A stretch of DNA of 64,000 bases from Oribacterium sp. C9 (GCF_002007235.1 NZ_MUHW01000004.1:110355-174354), one strand, 5' to 3'; shown: positions 1 through 8,783, numbered from the stretch's first letter. Numbers and translations are program-made. Notes: generated by a model from the letters alone, not told the origin.

Positions 1-633
1 AAGAAGAATGATAGATTTGAAATAAAATCTAACAGCTTAATGCTAAATGGACTCTTGTATCTGGAACAAATATGCTGTCATCCACAGTTGCTTGACAAAA
101 CCCATAATCCTGATGGATGCAGAAAGTCCGCTAAATTTGATCAGCTACTTGATATTTTAGAGAATTTGTATGATTCGGGACATAAGGTTGTAATTTTTAG
201 CAGATTTACGAAGATGTTGCAAATGATTGAAAAGCAGGTAGCAAAGAGGCATTACAATTATTTCTATTTAGACGGAAAAACAAATAACAGAATGGATCTA
301 GTTGAAGAATTTGAAGAAAGTGAGACCGGAATTTTTCTCATTAGCTTAAAGGCAGGCGGTACAGGATTAAATCTTGTGTCAGCGGATACGGTTATTATTT
401 ATGATCCGTGGTGGAACCCGGCAAGTGAAAAGCAGGCTGAGGATAGAATATATAGAATAGGACAAAAGAAAAATGTAATGATTTACAGAATGATAGTTGA
501 GGATTCTATCGAGGAGAAGGTACAGCGATTACAGAAGGAGAAAACAGATTTATACGAAGATTTGCTCAATGGCCATGAAACCCCGATGGGGTTGACTGCT
601 GAGATTATGCAAAATCTGTTTATGGCTGATTAA
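1..633 (+). CDS. SNF2-family helicase, C-terminal part (5' end outside window)
   Basis: The frame is open from base 1, so only the C-terminal ~210 residues are present. They form the second RecA-like lobe of a SWI/SNF (superfamily 2) ATPase. Visible motifs are VVIFSRFTKML (motif IV region), SLKAGGTGLNL (motif V) and the arginine-finger motif VI stretch AEDRIYRIGQ. A helical tail ends in EKVQRLQKEK. In bacteria these proteins are DNA translocases, often found in restriction/defence or mobile-element settings. The N-terminal lobe with Walker A/B would lie upstream. Family call is firm; the specific role cannot be judged from this fragment. Confidence 0.93.
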   Translation, partial: KKNDRFEIKSNSLMLNGLLYLEQICCHPQLLDKTHNPDGCRKSAKFDQLLDILENLYDSGHKVVIFSRFTKMLQMIEKQVAKRHYNYFYLDGKTNNRMDLVEEFEESETGIFLISLKAGGTGLNLVSADTVIIYDPWWNPASEKQAEDRIYRIGQKKNVMIYRMIVEDSIEEKVQRLQKEKTDLYEDLLNGHETPMGLTAEIMQNLFMAD

Positions 634-827
634 AAGAAGCAAATAAAAGCTATGTGAAATGCTGGGAGAACACATAAAAGGTGTTCTTCCGGCAAATTTT
701 TATTATCATTAGAATGATGTGAAGTTTAATTTGGGAAGATGGGAAAGATGACGAATACTGTTGGTTTGGTAAGAATAAAAGAGCATCCATCCTAGAGCTA
801 CATTAGAGCAATGTAGCCCCTTACAAA
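634..827. terminator. Convergent intergenic region with two hairpins
   Basis: This 194-bp gap separates the convergent helicase and HTH genes. A 7-bp stem (667-673 with 681-687, AGAACAC/GTGTTCT) is followed after a short gap by an A/T stretch with five T at 697-701. An 8-bp stem (797-804 with 810-817, GCTACATT/AATGTAGC) lies just before the stop of the minus-strand gene. Neither has an ideal U-tract, so they are plausible but not proven terminators. Confidence 0.35.
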
Positions 828-1298
828 TTACGATAATTGCTTATTAGCCCAAATTTTTAGAGCTTCTATGGCTAAAGACATATCGGATAAATGCTTTCTG
901 AAAACTTCAAAATCATTACGTTCATCTTCTGAGATTTCGCCATCTGAGGTAATATCGATAATACGTTCTTTATCTTTGTTTAATGAATTTAGATTTGATA
1001 ACAGTTTCATCGTGATTTGTGGAAGATCGTGAACTGTATCGACAGAAGGAACATTTGTTTTTCCTATTTCACATTCATGAACACAATAATAATTACAAAG
1101 TCTGGGCTCGTTGTACACTTTAGCCATTAATACAACATCTTCCGGGCGAGGCGATTGAATATTATTCTCTATTTTTTCTAAACGACTAGATGAAAGTGCA
1201 CCATTTGTTGCATTATCAACATCAGCCCTAGACATTTCCAAAGATTCTCTAACATTTTGATATTCAGTTTTATTTTCTTTTGTAGATGCTTTACTCAT
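828..1298 (-). CDS. Small XRE-like helix-turn-helix protein
   Basis: 156 residues. The N-terminal ~70 residues resemble a Cro/CI-type HTH: the segment around residues 20-62 has the pattern SRADVDNAT..SSSRLEKIEN followed by SPRPEDVVLMAKVY, matching the recognition helix and fourth/fifth helices. The central CNYYCVHECEIG holds cysteines but no complete zinc-binding set. The C-terminal half is charged and probably helical, with no recognised domain. The start has a GAGGGGA Shine-Dalgarno. It stands alone between convergent and divergent neighbours. Likely a regulator; DNA target unknown. Confidence 0.7.
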   Translation of the reverse strand: MSKASTKENKTEYQNVRESLEMSRADVDNATNGALSSSRLEKIENNIQSPRPEDVVLMAKVYNEPRLCNYYCVHECEIGKTNVPSVDTVHDLPQITMKLLSNLNSLNKDKERIIDITSDGEISEDERNDFEVFRKHLSDMSLAIEALKIWANKQLS

Positions 1299-1486
1299 CT
1301 TGAAATCCCCTCATAAGTGTAGTCATCAAAAAAATTATAACATAAAATGTTGGAATTTCGCGAAAATAGTGAATCCAGCAGCTTAATTTCACGATATTTT
1401 ATGTATATCGTATCACCATAATTAAGTATGATAATGTCATAAAACAACACAGATTAAAAAGTAATGTAGGATGAAGGGGAGGATAA

Positions 1487-1657
1487 ATGATGGATGTTAA
1501 AGATAGAATAAGAACCATCCTTTTACTGGAGGAAATGCAAAAAAATAAAGAAATGTCAAAGAGTTTAGGACTTGTTGATAAGTCAAAGTTTGGAGTTGAA
1601 GATTATCGGAATGATAATAAAAAAGATTCTATAGATATCAGTCATATTAATGTTTAG
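1487..1657 (+). CDS. Small hypothetical protein (56 aa)
   Basis: A short ORF begins ATGATG after AGGGGAGGATAA, a good ribosome-binding site. It runs 56 codons and stops in TAG at 1655-1657, within the Shine-Dalgarno (TAGGAGG) of the next gene, which suggests a two-gene operon. The protein is charged and helical at the start (MMDVKDRIRTILLLEEMQ) and has no recognised domain. Support is the RBS and tight coupling, not homology. Confidence 0.5.
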   Translation: MMDVKDRIRTILLLEEMQKNKEMSKSLGLVDKSKFGVEDYRNDNKKDSIDISHINV

Positions 1658-1673
1658 GAGGTTCAAAATTTCA

Positions 1674-1832
1674 ATGAATAATGTAGCTAAGGCAATGATT
1701 ATATTGTTTCTGTTTATTTACATATTGTCACCCATTGATTTAATACCGGGTTGTCCTATTGACGACTTGATAATTACATTAATTGGAGTTGCTGCAATGC
1801 AGAAGGGTAATACTATTAAAGCAATTAACTAA
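1674..1832 (+). CDS. Short DUF1232/YkvA-like membrane protein
   Basis: 52 residues from ATG 1674, chosen because AGGAGG at 1656-1661 sits 12 nt upstream; an earlier in-frame ATG at 1650 lies before that site. The core ILSPIDLIPGCPIDDLI is the hallmark of DUF1232 (YkvA family), preceded by a hydrophobic helix (MIILFLFIYIL). Most DUF1232 proteins are about 100-130 residues, so this is a minimal version. The family is membrane-associated and of unclear function. It follows the 56-aa gene in one operon. Confidence 0.75.
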   Translation: MNNVAKAMIILFLFIYILSPIDLIPGCPIDDLIITLIGVAAMQKGNTIKAIN

Positions 1833-1916
1833 ATCAAATATATCAAACTTTTGGTGATTACAAGCTATTCTTTAAATGATTGTCTTCTGGAAGAGTAGCG
1901 ATTTTTGAAAATATAA

Positions 1917-2031
1917 TACTCATTTAGACTATAACGGATAGGAGACAAGCTTTAATTATATTATCAGTCCGTCGAAAACTCCTTTCAATTTTCCTTCACT
2001 CAGCGGAAAGTCTAAATGAGTATCCGCTGAG
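1917..2031 (+). ncRNA. Candidate structured RNA / switching hairpin in the 1833-2164 gap
   Basis: The 332-bp gap before the exonuclease gene holds two interleaved perfect inverted repeats. A (1917-1930, TACTCATTTAGACT) is complementary to A' (2009-2022). B (1999-2007, CTCAGCGGA) is complementary to B' (2023-2031). B and B' form a hairpin whose 15-nt loop is A' plus one base, so the whole loop can pair with the upstream A segment. GCTTTTA follows the hairpin, as in a weak terminator. With no bases between A' and B', both full stems cannot form at once, which implies mutually exclusive structures. Function is inferred only. Confidence 0.45.
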
Positions 2032-2164
2032 GCTTTTACTGGTTAAGGTAACCGGAATAATTAAGAAACTAACCATAATAATCAAAATTATTCATCACAT
2101 TACGGGTGAAGAATATTAAGAGAAAATATATTAGTCAATTCTAACCTAAAAAGGAGTTTAACAG

Positions 2165-2824
2165 ATGAAAACAAATATTGTTATTGATGTTGAAATGTGT
2201 GGAGTCAAGCAGAGAAAGTCTTGTTATTCATGCAGGAATGAGATCATACAAATTGGAGCGGTAATGCTTGATGAGACATATGAAATCGTAGATATGTTTT
2301 CAACATATGTTAAGCCAAGATACGGGAGAATTGATAATTACATATTTAAGTTAACCGGGATATCAGATAAATCTATAAAGGATGCGCCGGATATTGAAGA
2401 TGCATTAACCAATATGCTTGAATGGATAGGCGGCAATGATGCAGTATTTTATTCATGGAGTACCACGGATTTCTTTCAAATACGTAATGAAATCCGTTCA
2501 AAATGTCAGGAAAGTTCTAAGTGGGACTCACTTTTAGACATTGGGAACTGGGTAGACTATCAACAGAAGCTTGGAAAAAGGTTATGCGCAGAGCATCTGA
2601 TTAAATTATCTGATGCGCTTCTTCTGGCTGAGGTTGATACTCAAGGCAACATGCATAATGGTCTGGATGATGCTTATAACACGGCTCTTATGATAGCTAA
2701 GCTGGAAGTGCAAAAAAATTATATGACACTTATTGAAAAGTATCGGGCTAGAGAAGCTGAACAGAAACCTTTATCGGTTTCTCTTGGAGATTTAATGAAA
2801 GGAATCATGTTGGCGACGGCATAG
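2165..2824 (+). CDS. DEDDh 3'-5' exonuclease (DnaQ-like)
   Basis: 219 residues. Catalytic residues are visible: motif I D8-V-E10, motif II D102 in STTDFF, and motif III H164/D169 in HNGLDDA, the HxxxxD of the DEDDh class. This matches the proofreading-exonuclease fold (PolC/DnaQ epsilon). Enzymes of this class remove nucleotides from DNA or RNA 3' ends with two metal ions. AAAAAGGAG lies upstream of the ATG. A long structured leader precedes it. No polymerase neighbour is present, so it is a stand-alone nuclease of unknown substrate. Confidence 0.88.
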   Translation: MKTNIVIDVEMCGVKQRKSCYSCRNEIIQIGAVMLDETYEIVDMFSTYVKPRYGRIDNYIFKLTGISDKSIKDAPDIEDALTNMLEWIGGNDAVFYSWSTTDFFQIRNEIRSKCQESSKWDSLLDIGNWVDYQQKLGKRLCAEHLIKLSDALLLAEVDTQGNMHNGLDDAYNTALMIAKLEVQKNYMTLIEKYRAREAEQKPLSVSLGDLMKGIMLATA

Positions 2825-2917
2825 TATTAAACACTTGCTCTTGAAACAATTGCCAAGAATATTTTTTCTTTGTAAAAAAAGGATTTTTTTAAAAAGAAGA
2901 AGGGAGTCTTCGTTATC

Positions 2918-4858
2918 ATGTTTATATCAATGCAAAAATACAAACCATTTATAATAGCTGCAGTACTTATGCTGGCTTTACTATTTACACTTGATCTTAT
3001 ATCAAAACATTATGAAACAAGAAAAATGCAGATTCAAAAACCACTGGTTTCAGAGCTTACTAATGATGATGTATACCAGGGCAGGCAGGATATTCAGGTT
3101 GAAGAGATTAGTCCTTATATAGGAAGAGAACCGAGAAAAGCTGTTTTTGATCCTTTTTTATACATTGATTTGGTGTTTCAGCAATGGAGTGATGAAAGTA
3201 TAAGCCGGGATCTTGCAATAGAACGATTAATGCCGTTTACTAATGATTCTGATTTGGAAGTGGCTAAAAAAGCAAACATAATCAGGCGTAATATTATAGT
3301 TGAAGATAGAAGCTTACAGGAATTTGAATTTGCTGAGAAGTATCTTGAAAACAATAGCTACGTTGAAGCAATGATTATTCTCGCAAGAATAAGCCGGGAT
3401 TTTTCATTGCATGAATTAGTGGACACTAAATATGAGACTGCTAAAAATGGTTTTTTAAAAAGCATTGATGCGCCTGAAACAGTAGAAGATTATAAGAATA
3501 CAATCAAACTACTAGAAACTACAAATAAGAAATTGCACGATGTCGACATAGAGAAATATAAGAATACATTAAATAAAGAACTGACGGATTATTTACCTAT
3601 ATACAACGTGCTTACTAAAACGACTAATGCGTACGACCAGCACGATTATAGATTAGCTTTTGAGACTTTGACAGCAGGATCATCTATGTATCCGAGTAAC
3701 AAGGAAATTAAGAATGCCTTGTCATCGATGCAATATGTTTACATCATGGATGTAACTTATAATATCATTGATCTTTTAGAAAACAAGGAGTATGCAACAG
3801 CAGAATCTAAACTTAATGATGCTATGGATATTTATAGCTGTAGTGAGTTTGATGATTTAATGCATGAAGTTAAAATGCATTCAGATTTTCTTTATGCTAC
3901 AAAATATAATGCTGAGGAAGCATCAAAATATGTTCTTAAGAGTGGTAAGAAAATGGTTCTTGGTGATTTTGATGAGGAGAATCAACAGACCATTTTATCT
4001 CTCGGAGGCAATGTAGCTGCATCGATAGCTAATGTTGATTTACCATTGGATATCAGAGATTTAGCCTATGATATGTCACATTGGGGAGAAGGTGATTATT
4101 TCGCTGCACGTTTAGTTTTAGATGCTGTTGGTATCTTGCCGGTTATAGGCGCTATAAAATACCTGAAACATGCCGATGATATTCACGACGCTGCAAAATT
4201 TATTAATGATGTTGATATCGTATATGATGGTGTAAAGGCTATCAAAAAATCTTCTGATTTTCTGGATACTACTGATGATATAATAGATACCATAGATTTG
4301 ATACATGATATCAATAAAAATGCAGAAATAGTTACTGATATTGCTAAGACTACTGACAAGATTGAAGATGCGTCTGATGCCGTGAAGGATATTTCTAATC
4401 TTCAAGATGTTAGTAATGATATTGCAAAGCAATATGATTTTATAACAACAAAAAATTTCTCACTGTTAGATAAAACTCATCCAAAAACTAATGTTCGTTT
4501 TGTCATGGATAAGATAGATTTAGCAGATGATACACATATAGAAGGAGTGTTTCCTGTATTTGATTCATTCCAGGATGTCAATCTTCCAAAGGAATATTGG
4601 AAAAAATCATTCGATGACCAAAAGGATTTTTTAGCTGATTATATGCAGAAAATGGCTAAAGATCCTGACGGAAAAAATGAATTATTAAAGCATTTTAGTG
4701 ATGATGAAGTTCAGGATTTTATGGATGGAGTTATTCCAGAAGGATACATATGGCATCATAATCAGCAGGAAGGATTAATGCAGCTTGTAGATGCCACTGT
4801 ACATAGTGGAACCGGACATACCGGCGGTATGTCAATATGGGGAGTGGGGTATAACTAA
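2918..4858 (+). CDS. Membrane-anchored polymorphic toxin with WHH nuclease end
   Basis: 646 residues. One N-terminal membrane segment (about residues 9-27, IIAAVLMLALLFTLDLI) is followed by a long, mostly helical region (50-370). A pre-toxin-like segment (about 395-420, ARLVLDAVGILPVIGAIK) leads to an Asp-rich helical linker. The C-terminus contains W612-H613-H614 then QQEGLMQLVD and HSGTGHTGG, the signature of the HNH/EndoVII superfamily WHH nucleases. The stop overlaps the start of the SUKH gene (TAATG), as expected for a toxin-immunity pair. Secretion route is not evident: no LXG, WXG100 or RHS repeats were seen. Likely an interbacterial or self-targeting DNase toxin. Confidence 0.78.
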   Translation: MFISMQKYKPFIIAAVLMLALLFTLDLISKHYETRKMQIQKPLVSELTNDDVYQGRQDIQVEEISPYIGREPRKAVFDPFLYIDLVFQQWSDESISRDLAIERLMPFTNDSDLEVAKKANIIRRNIIVEDRSLQEFEFAEKYLENNSYVEAMIILARISRDFSLHELVDTKYETAKNGFLKSIDAPETVEDYKNTIKLLETTNKKLHDVDIEKYKNTLNKELTDYLPIYNVLTKTTNAYDQHDYRLAFETLTAGSSMYPSNKEIKNALSSMQYVYIMDVTYNIIDLLENKEYATAESKLNDAMDIYSCSEFDDLMHEVKMHSDFLYATKYNAEEASKYVLKSGKKMVLGDFDEENQQTILSLGGNVAASIANVDLPLDIRDLAYDMSHWGEGDYFAARLVLDAVGILPVIGAIKYLKHADDIHDAAKFINDVDIVYDGVKAIKKSSDFLDTTDDIIDTIDLIHDINKNAEIVTDIAKTTDKIEDASDAVKDISNLQDVSNDIAKQYDFITTKNFSLLDKTHPKTNVRFVMDKIDLADDTHIEGVFPVFDSFQDVNLPKEYWKKSFDDQKDFLADYMQKMAKDPDGKNELLKHFSDDEVQDFMDGVIPEGYIWHHNQQEGLMQLVDATVHSGTGHTGGMSIWGVGYN

Positions 4859-5268
4859 TGAATTTAAACTGGATAAGTAAAAAAGAAAAAGTCACGGACG
4901 CTGAAATTGATACACTGGAAAAGGATTTAAATGTTTGTTTGCCTAAGGACTATAAAGAGTATATTAAAGATGTAAATGGTGCTGCGTTAAAAAAGGTATA
5001 TTATAGTGATGGAAGACTAGGCAGAATTCCGTACTCTAGAAATATAAATCTTTTGAAATCAGCAAAATTTGGAATTTACAATATCTTTCATGATTTTGAT
5101 AAGGGAACTGGCAGATATTTCCCCTTTGGAAGTGTTGGAAACGGCGATTACTTCTGCTTTGATTTAAAAACAAATTCTGTTGTTTTATATGAACATGAAA
5201 CTGAAGCTTTCCATTCAATATGCGAGACATTTTCTCAATTTATAGGCTCATTGAAGGAAGAGGCATAG
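4858..5268 (+). CDS. SUKH (SMI1/KNR4) family immunity protein
   Basis: 136 residues. The start ITDAEIDTLEKDLNV-like segment and LPKDYKEYIKDVNG match the SMI1/KNR4 (SUKH-1) N-terminal motif, where a Leu-Pro-x-Asp/Glu-Tyr stretch precedes a conserved Asn-Gly. The middle GRYFPFGSVGNGDYFCFDL is also typical (ipfG..G.gd.. pattern). SUKH proteins neutralise many nuclease toxins by direct binding. The ATG overlaps the toxin stop by one base, indicating coupled translation. The immunity role is inferred from family and position. Confidence 0.88.
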   Translation: MNLNWISKKEKVTDAEIDTLEKDLNVCLPKDYKEYIKDVNGAALKKVYYSDGRLGRIPYSRNINLLKSAKFGIYNIFHDFDKGTGRYFPFGSVGNGDYFCFDLKTNSVVLYEHETEAFHSICETFSQFIGSLKEEA

Positions 5269-5391
5269 GACGATTATTATAAAAATAAAATCACAAGGTG
5301 TAGATTCGATTTTTATATTTGAGACCCTTTTCAGAATAAGTTTCACTGCCTATAATTAAGACAATAAAGAATTGAGGGGAGGCCAATAATC

Positions 5392-5868
5392 ATGGCAGAT
5401 GAAGTAAAGAAAGAAGTTAAGACACCTGAAACAGCAACGCTTGTAGAAACACCAGAGATGCCTGCAGAAAAGAAGTCCACAAGAGGTCGCAAGAAGGGAA
5501 CCGCAACTAAAGCATCAACAGTCATGAAGTCTAGTTCAAAGGCTACTGAAAAGAAGCCTGTAAAGAAAGCAACTACGAAGACTTCTGCAAAGAAATCCGA
5601 TAAGAAGAATACATCTGAGAAGTCTGCAAAGTCAACACCTGCAAAGAAAACTGCTACAGTTCCTGATTTGAACTTCAAGTCAATCACTATCGAGTTCAAT
5701 GATAAGAAATTCTCTGAGAAGGATCTTTACGACAGAGTAAAGTCATATATCAGCACACATCCGTACATTGTTGCTCATGATATTGAGCTTTTTATCAAAC
5801 CAAATGAGTCATGTGCTTACTTCACGATTGACGGATTCAGTAATCCTGATTTCAAAATTGAATTATAA
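5392..5868 (+). CDS. Lys/Ala-rich DUF6465-like protein (histone H1-like tail)
   Basis: 158 residues. Residues 1-95 are low-complexity Lys/Ala/Thr/Ser with KKxxxK and AKK repeats resembling histone H1 or bacterial Hc1 tails, suited to nonspecific nucleic-acid binding. Residues ~98-158 form a small folded domain (ITIEFNDKKFSEKDLYDR...HDIELFIKPNESCAYFTIDG) like the DUF6465 proteins common in Lachnospiraceae. GAGGGGAGG precedes ATG 5392. A terminator follows. Probably nucleoid-associated; function unproven. Confidence 0.7.
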   Translation: MADEVKKEVKTPETATLVETPEMPAEKKSTRGRKKGTATKASTVMKSSSKATEKKPVKKATTKTSAKKSDKKNTSEKSAKSTPAKKTATVPDLNFKSITIEFNDKKFSEKDLYDRVKSYISTHPYIVAHDIELFIKPNESCAYFTIDGFSNPDFKIEL

Positions 5869-5904
5869 ATCGTTGATCTAACGAGCAGAAGAAATTTACA
5901 TTTA

Positions 5905-5940
5905 CCGGAGGATGGCATAGGTCTGTCCTTCGGCTTTTAT
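5905..5940 (+). terminator. Rho-independent terminator after the DUF6465-like gene
   Basis: An 8-bp stem CCGGAGGA (5905-5912) pairs with TCCTTCGG (5926-5933), with one G-T wobble and a 13-nt loop, and is followed by CTTTTAT. It lies between the stop at 5868 and the next start at 5961. Confidence 0.65.
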
Positions 5941-5960
5941 AATTGATAGGGGAGCCTTAA

Positions 5961-6779
5961 ATGTTTCGATTGACTATCCTTAATGCCGATGATGCTGACA
6001 AGAATGAATTATACGTATATCTTAGCAGCGCCATATCGCAGACTATCATAGATTGTCTTGACGAGTATCTTGATGATATCGGGAGGTACGATCTCTTTTT
6101 TCAATACTCTTTTGCCGGCGGATTCTTTTCCGGTTTAAGTCAGTATGTGAAGCCGAAAGCATTGTGCCGGAGCATACATAAAGCAGATGAGCAGGCAGGT
6201 TATGAATTCACTTTCGCTAAAATAAGGCGCATGCGAGAGAAGATGCAGGACCGGAAGGAATTCTATACTTTTGATGTTTTTGAAGAGAGAATTCTCTATT
6301 GTATGTGTTTGATAATGGCAGACAGAGCCAGAACTGCGGAAGGCAGGAAGAAGCGTGAACCGCTCAAGGAAAAAGTTGAGGCTGCCAAAGTTGCACTTAA
6401 AGAAAAGTATGGTCTTAAGGTTAAGGAGGCCAATGATTATTCCCGGAAGATGTATTATGCTTCTGCGATGCTTTTGAAGGACAGTGAAGATGACAATCTG
6501 ATCTTCTGGGATGATGATTACAACTTTTTCTGGAAAGATGGATTTGTTAAGGGCATTGGCTATCTTAAATCTATGGTAGGACAAAATGCCGGGTATGGTT
6601 ATCAGTATACCTGCGAGATTTTTACGGATATCGGTGTGAAGCCGCCGCTCTTTCTGCTTGGCACAAAAGATGCGAACAGGATAGCAAATGAAGAGCAGAA
6701 CCGGAGGTTCATTGAGAAAATGAATAATGATTTTTCTGGAGGTATCGGTGGAGCTGATTCTATTGGTAGTGCAAATTAA
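5961..6779 (+). CDS. Conserved-looking hypothetical protein (272 aa)
   Basis: Not recognised. The protein is soluble, rich in aromatic residues at the N-terminus (YDLFFQYSFAGGFFSGL), helical and basic in the middle (residues ~115-150, repeated Lys/Arg/Glu), and ends in a Gly/Ser/Asn-rich tail. GATAGGGGAGCC provides the ribosome-binding site. It is an independent unit bounded by terminators on both sides. No catalytic motif or membrane segment was seen. Confidence 0.75.
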   Translation: MFRLTILNADDADKNELYVYLSSAISQTIIDCLDEYLDDIGRYDLFFQYSFAGGFFSGLSQYVKPKALCRSIHKADEQAGYEFTFAKIRRMREKMQDRKEFYTFDVFEERILYCMCLIMADRARTAEGRKKREPLKEKVEAAKVALKEKYGLKVKEANDYSRKMYYASAMLLKDSEDDNLIFWDDDYNFFWKDGFVKGIGYLKSMVGQNAGYGYQYTCEIFTDIGVKPPLFLLGTKDANRIANEEQNRRFIEKMNNDFSGGIGGADSIGSAN

Positions 6780-6809
6780 AACCTGAATTAGTTCTGCTGA
6801 TTTATTAGA

Positions 6810-6846
6810 GCAGAGGTTTGTCCTAAAACATAGTACAAACCTCTGC
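6810..6846. terminator. Bidirectional terminator between convergent genes
   Basis: A perfect 12-bp stem GCAGAGGTTTGT (6810-6821) pairs with ACAAACCTCTGC (6835-6846) across a 13-nt loop, with A/T-rich flanks. It separates the convergent 5961 (+) and 6865 (-) genes, so it can end transcription in both directions. Confidence 0.75.
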
Positions 6847-6864
6847 TACTATTATTATGAATAA

Positions 6865-7806
6865 TTATGCTTCCTCAAATGAGACGTAATCTGACCTTTC
6901 ACAGTCAGACAATGATTCTGTATCATGGGGATATTCATCATCTATAGAAGGTTCATTATCCTGTGATGATGACATATCATTCTGAGGAGGCTCATCATCT
7001 AAATAAAAGTTGGTCTCTTTTTCATAGAGCATTTTGATTTGAAGCTTGTTGGTATTGCCTTTCTTTTTACCGTTGTATTCTAGTACAAGAGCTTCAGCAA
7101 GTCCCAATGAACCAGGTCTTCGTTCCCTTGCTGTCCGTGCAAGCTGTTTTACGGAAATCATTCCTAGCTTTTCTTTGAACAATTCATCTTTAAGAAGGGG
7201 TCCGTAGGTAACGACAAGTTTTGCTACGGCCCTTAACATATTGGCAGAGAAAGAGTTCTTTTCACCTTCCCAGGTACCAATGCAAAGTTTAAGTACATGA
7301 TCAAGAACATGATATCCGTACTTTGTGTATATATATTCAAGAGTTGATACAGCGCATATCACTCCTGGTATAGGGGTGCTACCTATGGACATTCCATAAG
7401 ACTCTACTAATTGGTTAATTATCAATTGAACATCGCTTTCTGCTTCGAGATTTGCCACGAAAACTTCATAGGGATTTAAAGGTTTAACATATTTCATTTG
7501 GTTTGCGAAGATGTCTGCTTCATGCTGATAGCTTAAATCATCATAGATCATACACCATACAGGTGTATCTCTTGTTCCGGATACAAGAGCAATGATTTCA
7601 ATTGTATGTTGACCATTAAAGACATAGTTTACACCATCTCGTCGGCTTACTTTCACTGGATTGATTTGATATAGATCAAAATTTTCAGCTGCTCTTGCTA
7701 TATGGGCCCGTGAAAGATTTCTTTGATATTCTTGATTAGAAACAAGATTTTTTATTGGAATTTGTTCAAAATGTACGTTTGGGACAAACTTGCTGTAATC
7801 TTCCAT
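6865..7806 (-). CDS. ParB-like / DUF6551-type protein
   Basis: 313 residues. The N-terminus IPIKNLVSNQEYQRNLSRAH followed by a predicted-fold segment NYVFNGQHTIEI resembles the ParB N-terminal (sulfiredoxin-like) domain of phage and plasmid DUF6551 proteins, in which a Gly-Gln-His box sits where ParB has its GERR motif. The C-terminal ~45 residues are Asp/Glu/Ser-rich and probably disordered. It is the last gene of a six-gene minus-strand operon, one base after the other ParB-like gene. Likely DNA- or nucleotide-binding; biochemical role unknown. Confidence 0.7.
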   Translation of the reverse strand: MEDYSKFVPNVHFEQIPIKNLVSNQEYQRNLSRAHIARAAENFDLYQINPVKVSRRDGVNYVFNGQHTIEIIALVSGTRDTPVWCMIYDDLSYQHEADIFANQMKYVKPLNPYEVFVANLEAESDVQLIINQLVESYGMSIGSTPIPGVICAVSTLEYIYTKYGYHVLDHVLKLCIGTWEGEKNSFSANMLRAVAKLVVTYGPLLKDELFKEKLGMISVKQLARTARERRPGSLGLAEALVLEYNGKKKGNTNKLQIKMLYEKETNFYLDDEPPQNDMSSSQDNEPSIDDEYPHDTESLSDCERSDYVSFEEA

Positions 7807-7807
7807 G

Positions 7808-8770
7808 TCATTCCTCCGCTATTGTGTTTAGCATATCCTGCACAGTCCAGTTGAGATCAATTAGCGCTTCTTGAAGTTTTTTTCGTGCATTTGATGAAAT
7901 GGCATTTAGATCAGATTCTTCCTTTACTCTTGTTATTGAACTTTTCCAAGACGGGATTGTTAACGTTAGGCCTGTGATTTCCGCATCAGGATCATATTTT
8001 GGCATATCTTTTACAGAAGTGATATGTGCTTTATCTGGCTTTTTCACGGATGTCATATTCTTGATTTCTTTTCTGACAGTTTGGTATTGTGCAAAGGGTT
8101 GGGAATTACGTTCTAACCTCTGACTTAACTTTTTTATCTCTTCATTATCCATTTTTGATAATTCAATAACAGCATTATGAGAAATCTTGTATTGTCCGGA
8201 AAGAATCTTAGGGAGAAGACCAGGCTCTTTTTTCCCAATCGCCTCCAGAGCTTTTGCATAGCTTGCGTATTTCTCTACGGTTCCGTGAGAGATATTATTT
8301 TCTCTTGCAATTTTTAATGCAGTCTTACGGTATCTTGTTGGGAAGTTTATTATGCCGTTATCATTAGGATCATCATGTAGTCTAGGTTCTATAGGTTTTT
8401 TATACTGATTGAATCCGAAGGGATTTTTCTTTGAATTTACTATTTTTTCAGACTCATACTGGATACCTATCAGATATTTCCTGGTTTCTTCTGTGAGATT
8501 TCTTCTTCCAAGCTGATTTGCACAGATCCAGGCGATGGCTTCTTCACGACATAAGAAATTTAGTTCTTCTACTTCAAAGGGGATTCCATGGCGTGTACAT
8601 ATCTCATATCTGTTGTGGCCATCAATGATTACGCCGTTCCATATTGAAATAGGAGTCCTGCAGCCGTCCGAAAGAAGATTTGCTTCTAACTGGAGGTATT
8701 CCTGTCTAAATAATGGACGTATTAGGTTTTTGAATTCATCATCTATTTTTAATTCGGCGCCCTGGTACAT
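7808..8770 (-). CDS. ParB-domain protein with central HTH
   Basis: 320 residues. Residues ~1-95 match a ParB/Noc N-terminal domain: a regulator-like start, PISIWNGVIIDGHNRYEICTRHGIPF (the DGHNR box replaces GERR), then an AIAWICANQLGRRNLT segment typical of plasmid ParB-like proteins. A central HTH is suggested by KIARENNISHGTVEKYASYAKAL. The C-terminus is charged. Thirteen bases separate it from the 123-aa gene upstream, and the same operon encodes the serine recombinases, so a role in element maintenance or recombinase accessory function is inferred. Confidence 0.75.
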   Translation of the reverse strand: MYQGAELKIDDEFKNLIRPLFRQEYLQLEANLLSDGCRTPISIWNGVIIDGHNRYEICTRHGIPFEVEELNFLCREEAIAWICANQLGRRNLTEETRKYLIGIQYESEKIVNSKKNPFGFNQYKKPIEPRLHDDPNDNGIINFPTRYRKTALKIARENNISHGTVEKYASYAKALEAIGKKEPGLLPKILSGQYKISHNAVIELSKMDNEEIKKLSQRLERNSQPFAQYQTVRKEIKNMTSVKKPDKAHITSVKDMPKYDPDAEITGLTLTIPSWKSSITRVKEESDLNAISSNARKKLQEALIDLNWTVQDMLNTIAEE

Positions 8771-8783
8771 TTTGACTCCTTCT

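Noticed and set aside
2009..2031. Simultaneous H-type pseudoknot of A-A' and B-B'
   Set aside because: There are no bases between A' and B' to cross a 14-bp stem, so the two full stems cannot coexist; alternative states are more likely.
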